DNA of 7,579 nt from CAZGSG01 sp964528095 (GTDB taxonomy: Bacteria > Bacteroidota > Bacteroidia > Chitinophagales > Chitinophagaceae). Numbering within the stretch: the stretch's first letter is position 1; every line of letters begins with the position of its first letter. The stretch is taken from positions 1 through 7,579 of the forward strand of contig CAZGSG010000286.1 of NCBI GenBank assembly GCA_964528095.1. The letters run 5' to 3'. Below the pieces are notes generated by a model. It had not been told where the DNA came from. It did no database searches and worked only from the letters and a program-made list of their open reading frames with translations. Positions 6,355-7,579 of this stretch are shown here, in pieces. The translations under genes were made by a program, and so were the position numbers.

Positions 6355-7350
6355 ATGAAAATAACATTTAAAGACGTTGGGCAGGGTGACTCTATTATAT
6401 TGGAGTGGGAAGATGAAGGCTTAAAAAAAGCAGGTATAATCGACTGTAATAAGAAAGGCAATAAGAACCCTGTGGTTGAACATTTAAAGATGTTGCCTGT
6501 TACAGACCTGGAGTTCATTATTCTTTCTCATCCGCACTCCGATCATTTTTCCGGCATGATTGAACTGTTGGATTACCTTGAAGCAAAGAGAATAACTGTA
6601 AAAAAGTTTGCCCATTCTCTTTTTATACTTGGTAAAGACTTTTATAGTTATTTGAAATGGGTAGAAATTGATACTGCCGCATTACTTGATCTTCAACAAT
6701 TAGTTCAGAAAATTAATACATTGAAGGAATCGGGATTAATAAAAACAATGTCGAATATTACAGAAGACTGGAGGTATGATTTTGGGGGGAGCAGGTACCT
6801 GAAATGTCTTTCTCCGAGTCATGAGGAAGCTGCTCTATATATGGAAATTGTTAACCTAGAACCTGAAAAGAATAAAAAAGAGGCAAGCAGCGGAGCTAAT
6901 TATTTATCCACTCTATTTTGTCTCGTTCTGGGTGAAACTTACTGCCTGCTTACTTCAGATGCCGAAAGCTCTTCCTTTAAAAGAATATTGAGACAGGCAA
7001 ATCATGTTGAATTATCGAAAAAGTCCTTGTCGCTAGGACAGCTACCACATCACGGGTCTTCAAAAAATTATCACCCTTTATTCTGGAAGTCTATTGCTAA
7101 AACAGAAGAAAGACATGTTATTGCATCTGCAGGAATGAATGCAAAGTATAAACATCCTCATTTTCCTGTTTTAAAGAGTTTTTTTGATGACGGCTATAGT
7201 ATTCATTGCACGAGCTTATACCATGGCTCGCGCGAATTTATTGACTATATAAAAGATCTTGCCAAAACAAGTAATAAACTGGATACCTTCAGCACTTTAA
7301 TCGATTCTTACACCGCAGGTGATAAGGTTTTTCCTCTGATTAGTGCATGA
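6355..7350 (+). CDS. ComEC/Rec2-like metallo-beta-lactamase-fold hydrolase
   Basis: This 331-residue protein has the fold features of the MBL domain found at the end of the DNA-uptake protein ComEC. The opening strand is FKDVGQGDSIIL (5-16). The metal-binding motif HPHSDH (59-64) supplies His59, His61, Asp63 and His64. LLTSDAE (198-204) gives bridging Asp202, with Ser where the family often has Gly. LPHHGSSKNYHPLF (230-243) gives His232/His233, and YKHPHF (265-270) a late histidine. The active site thus appears complete. There are no membrane segments and no signal peptide, so it is a free cytoplasmic enzyme, unlike ComEC. Relatives cleave phosphodiester bonds in nucleic acids or nucleotides, so a nuclease or nucleotide-degrading effector is plausible but unproven. 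As the last gene after the kinase-like and receiver genes, it is the likely effector. Confidence 0.85.
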   Translation: MKITFKDVGQGDSIILEWEDEGLKKAGIIDCNKKGNKNPVVEHLKMLPVTDLEFIILSHPHSDHFSGMIELLDYLEAKRITVKKFAHSLFILGKDFYSYLKWVEIDTAALLDLQQLVQKINTLKESGLIKTMSNITEDWRYDFGGSRYLKCLSPSHEEAALYMEIVNLEPEKNKKEASSGANYLSTLFCLVLGETYCLLTSDAESSSFKRILRQANHVELSKKSLSLGQLPHHGSSKNYHPLFWKSIAKTEERHVIASAGMNAKYKHPHFPVLKSFFDDGYSIHCTSLYHGSREFIDYIKDLAKTSNKLDTFSTLIDSYTAGDKVFPLISA

Positions 7351-7474
7351 TTTACTCAAAGGAATATTTTTACATTGGAGATACCGATTCATTATGCGGG
7401 AAATATCTCTATACGAGATGTGAAGAAAGAACCGTTAATCAGACATAACTTACATCCTGATAAATGTACCAAAG
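7351..7474. other. Non-coding spacer after the MBL gene
   Basis: Between the end of the hydrolase gene and the tRNA-side terminator I see no supported gene. The plus-strand frame running from 7375 into the tRNA ends in GVDGFEPPTLCL, which is the usual artefact of reading a tRNA T-arm backwards. A weak ATCTC/GAGAT hairpin lies near 7405-7420, with no T-run after it, so no plus-strand terminator can be assigned for the operon. Confidence 0.6.
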
Positions 7475-7519
7475 AAAAAACCTCCAAAATGCCTTTGTAT
7501 TTAAGCACTTTAGAGGTTT
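7475..7519 (-). terminator. Rho-independent terminator downstream of tRNA-Val
   Basis: Read on the minus strand, AAACCTC (7519-7513) pairs perfectly with GAGGTTT (7484-7478). Partly paired inner segments (AAAGTGC with GCATTTT, one mismatch in the core) extend the stem, a loop of about 12 bases closes it, and the stem runs into TTTTTT (down to 7475). It begins four bases after the tRNA CCA end, as expected for a terminator of a tRNA transcript. On the plus strand no T-run follows, so it should not stop the defence operon. Confidence 0.8.
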
Positions 7520-7522
7520 ACT

Positions 7523-7579
7523 TGGTGGGAGTTGACGGGTTCGAACCGCCGACCCTCTGCTTGTAAGGCAGATGCTCTG
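7523..7579 (-). tRNA. tRNA-Val(TAC), 3' portion, cut by the window edge
   Basis: On the minus strand the sequence reads as the 3' three-quarters of a tRNA. The anticodon stem is TCTGC/GCAGA around the loop CTTACAA (anticodon TAC, valine). A GGGTC variable region follows, then the T-arm GGCGG-TTCGAAC-CCGTC, the acceptor strand AACTCCC, a discriminator A and an encoded CCA (7525-7523). The 5' acceptor strand and most of the D-arm lie beyond base 7579. Transcription is convergent with the defence operon. A tRNA 3' end facing an island border is a common integration site, but no second copy of this sequence occurs at the left side of the window. Confidence 0.93.

Noticed and set aside
7375..7566. 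63-residue plus-strand frame ending in GVDGFEPPTLCL
   Set aside because: Its 3' end is the antisense of the tRNA-Val T-arm and anticodon arm, a well-known false gene. The rest has no recognisable domain and runs through the tRNA terminator.
1..7579. CRISPR array, insertion sequence or tandem repeats
   Set aside because: No repeated spacer-like units, transposase motifs or tandem repeats were seen on either strand.

Overview
The window looks like a piece of a Bacteroidota chromosome, with moderate confidence. It is AT-rich by eye, most starts lack a strong Shine-Dalgarno sequence, the only promoter-like element resembles the Bacteroidota TAnnTTTG -7 box, and the genes are tightly packed. It is a defence island on the plus strand that ends beside a tRNA-Val gene on the minus strand. 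No integrase or transposase is visible.

Left part (1-2871): a complete type II restriction-modification system of Dcm/EcoRII type, predicted to target CCWGG. In order it has the 3' end of a vsr-like mismatch endonuclease gene (1-91), a two-site controller operator (118-150), a small XRE-type controller protein (168-410), a C5-cytosine methyltransferase whose target-recognition region closely resembles that of E. coli Dcm (407-1642), and a restriction endonuclease with an EcoRII-type catalytic domain (1642-2871). The C, M and R genes overlap by 4 and 1 bases, so they are probably one translationally coupled unit.

Middle and right part (2902-7350): three more genes on the same strand. The first encodes a 909-residue protein with an EcoRII-N-like DNA-binding domain, a MORC/MutL-like GHKL ATPase with an S5-like domain, a helical region with a possible phospho-acceptor His, and a second, histidine-kinase-type ATPase domain. 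The second encodes a receiver-domain protein with a beta-rich C-terminus instead of a DNA-binding output. The third encodes a soluble ComEC-like metallo-beta-lactamase-fold hydrolase. They overlap by 4 bases and are then separated by 1 base, so they read as one module.

The notable point is that the EcoRII-N domain, normally the effector-site DNA-binding half of the EcoRII endonuclease, sits here on the signalling ATPase, while the endonuclease beside it has a different N-terminus. My inference is a two-layer system. The R-M genes cut unmodified CCWGG DNA, and the ATPase reads the same or a related site and passes a signal through the receiver protein to the MBL hydrolase. This is a hypothesis from domain content and gene order.

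Right edge (7351-7579): no gene in the roughly 170 bases after the MBL gene. There is a rho-independent terminator serving the minus strand, then the 3' part of tRNA-Val(TAC).
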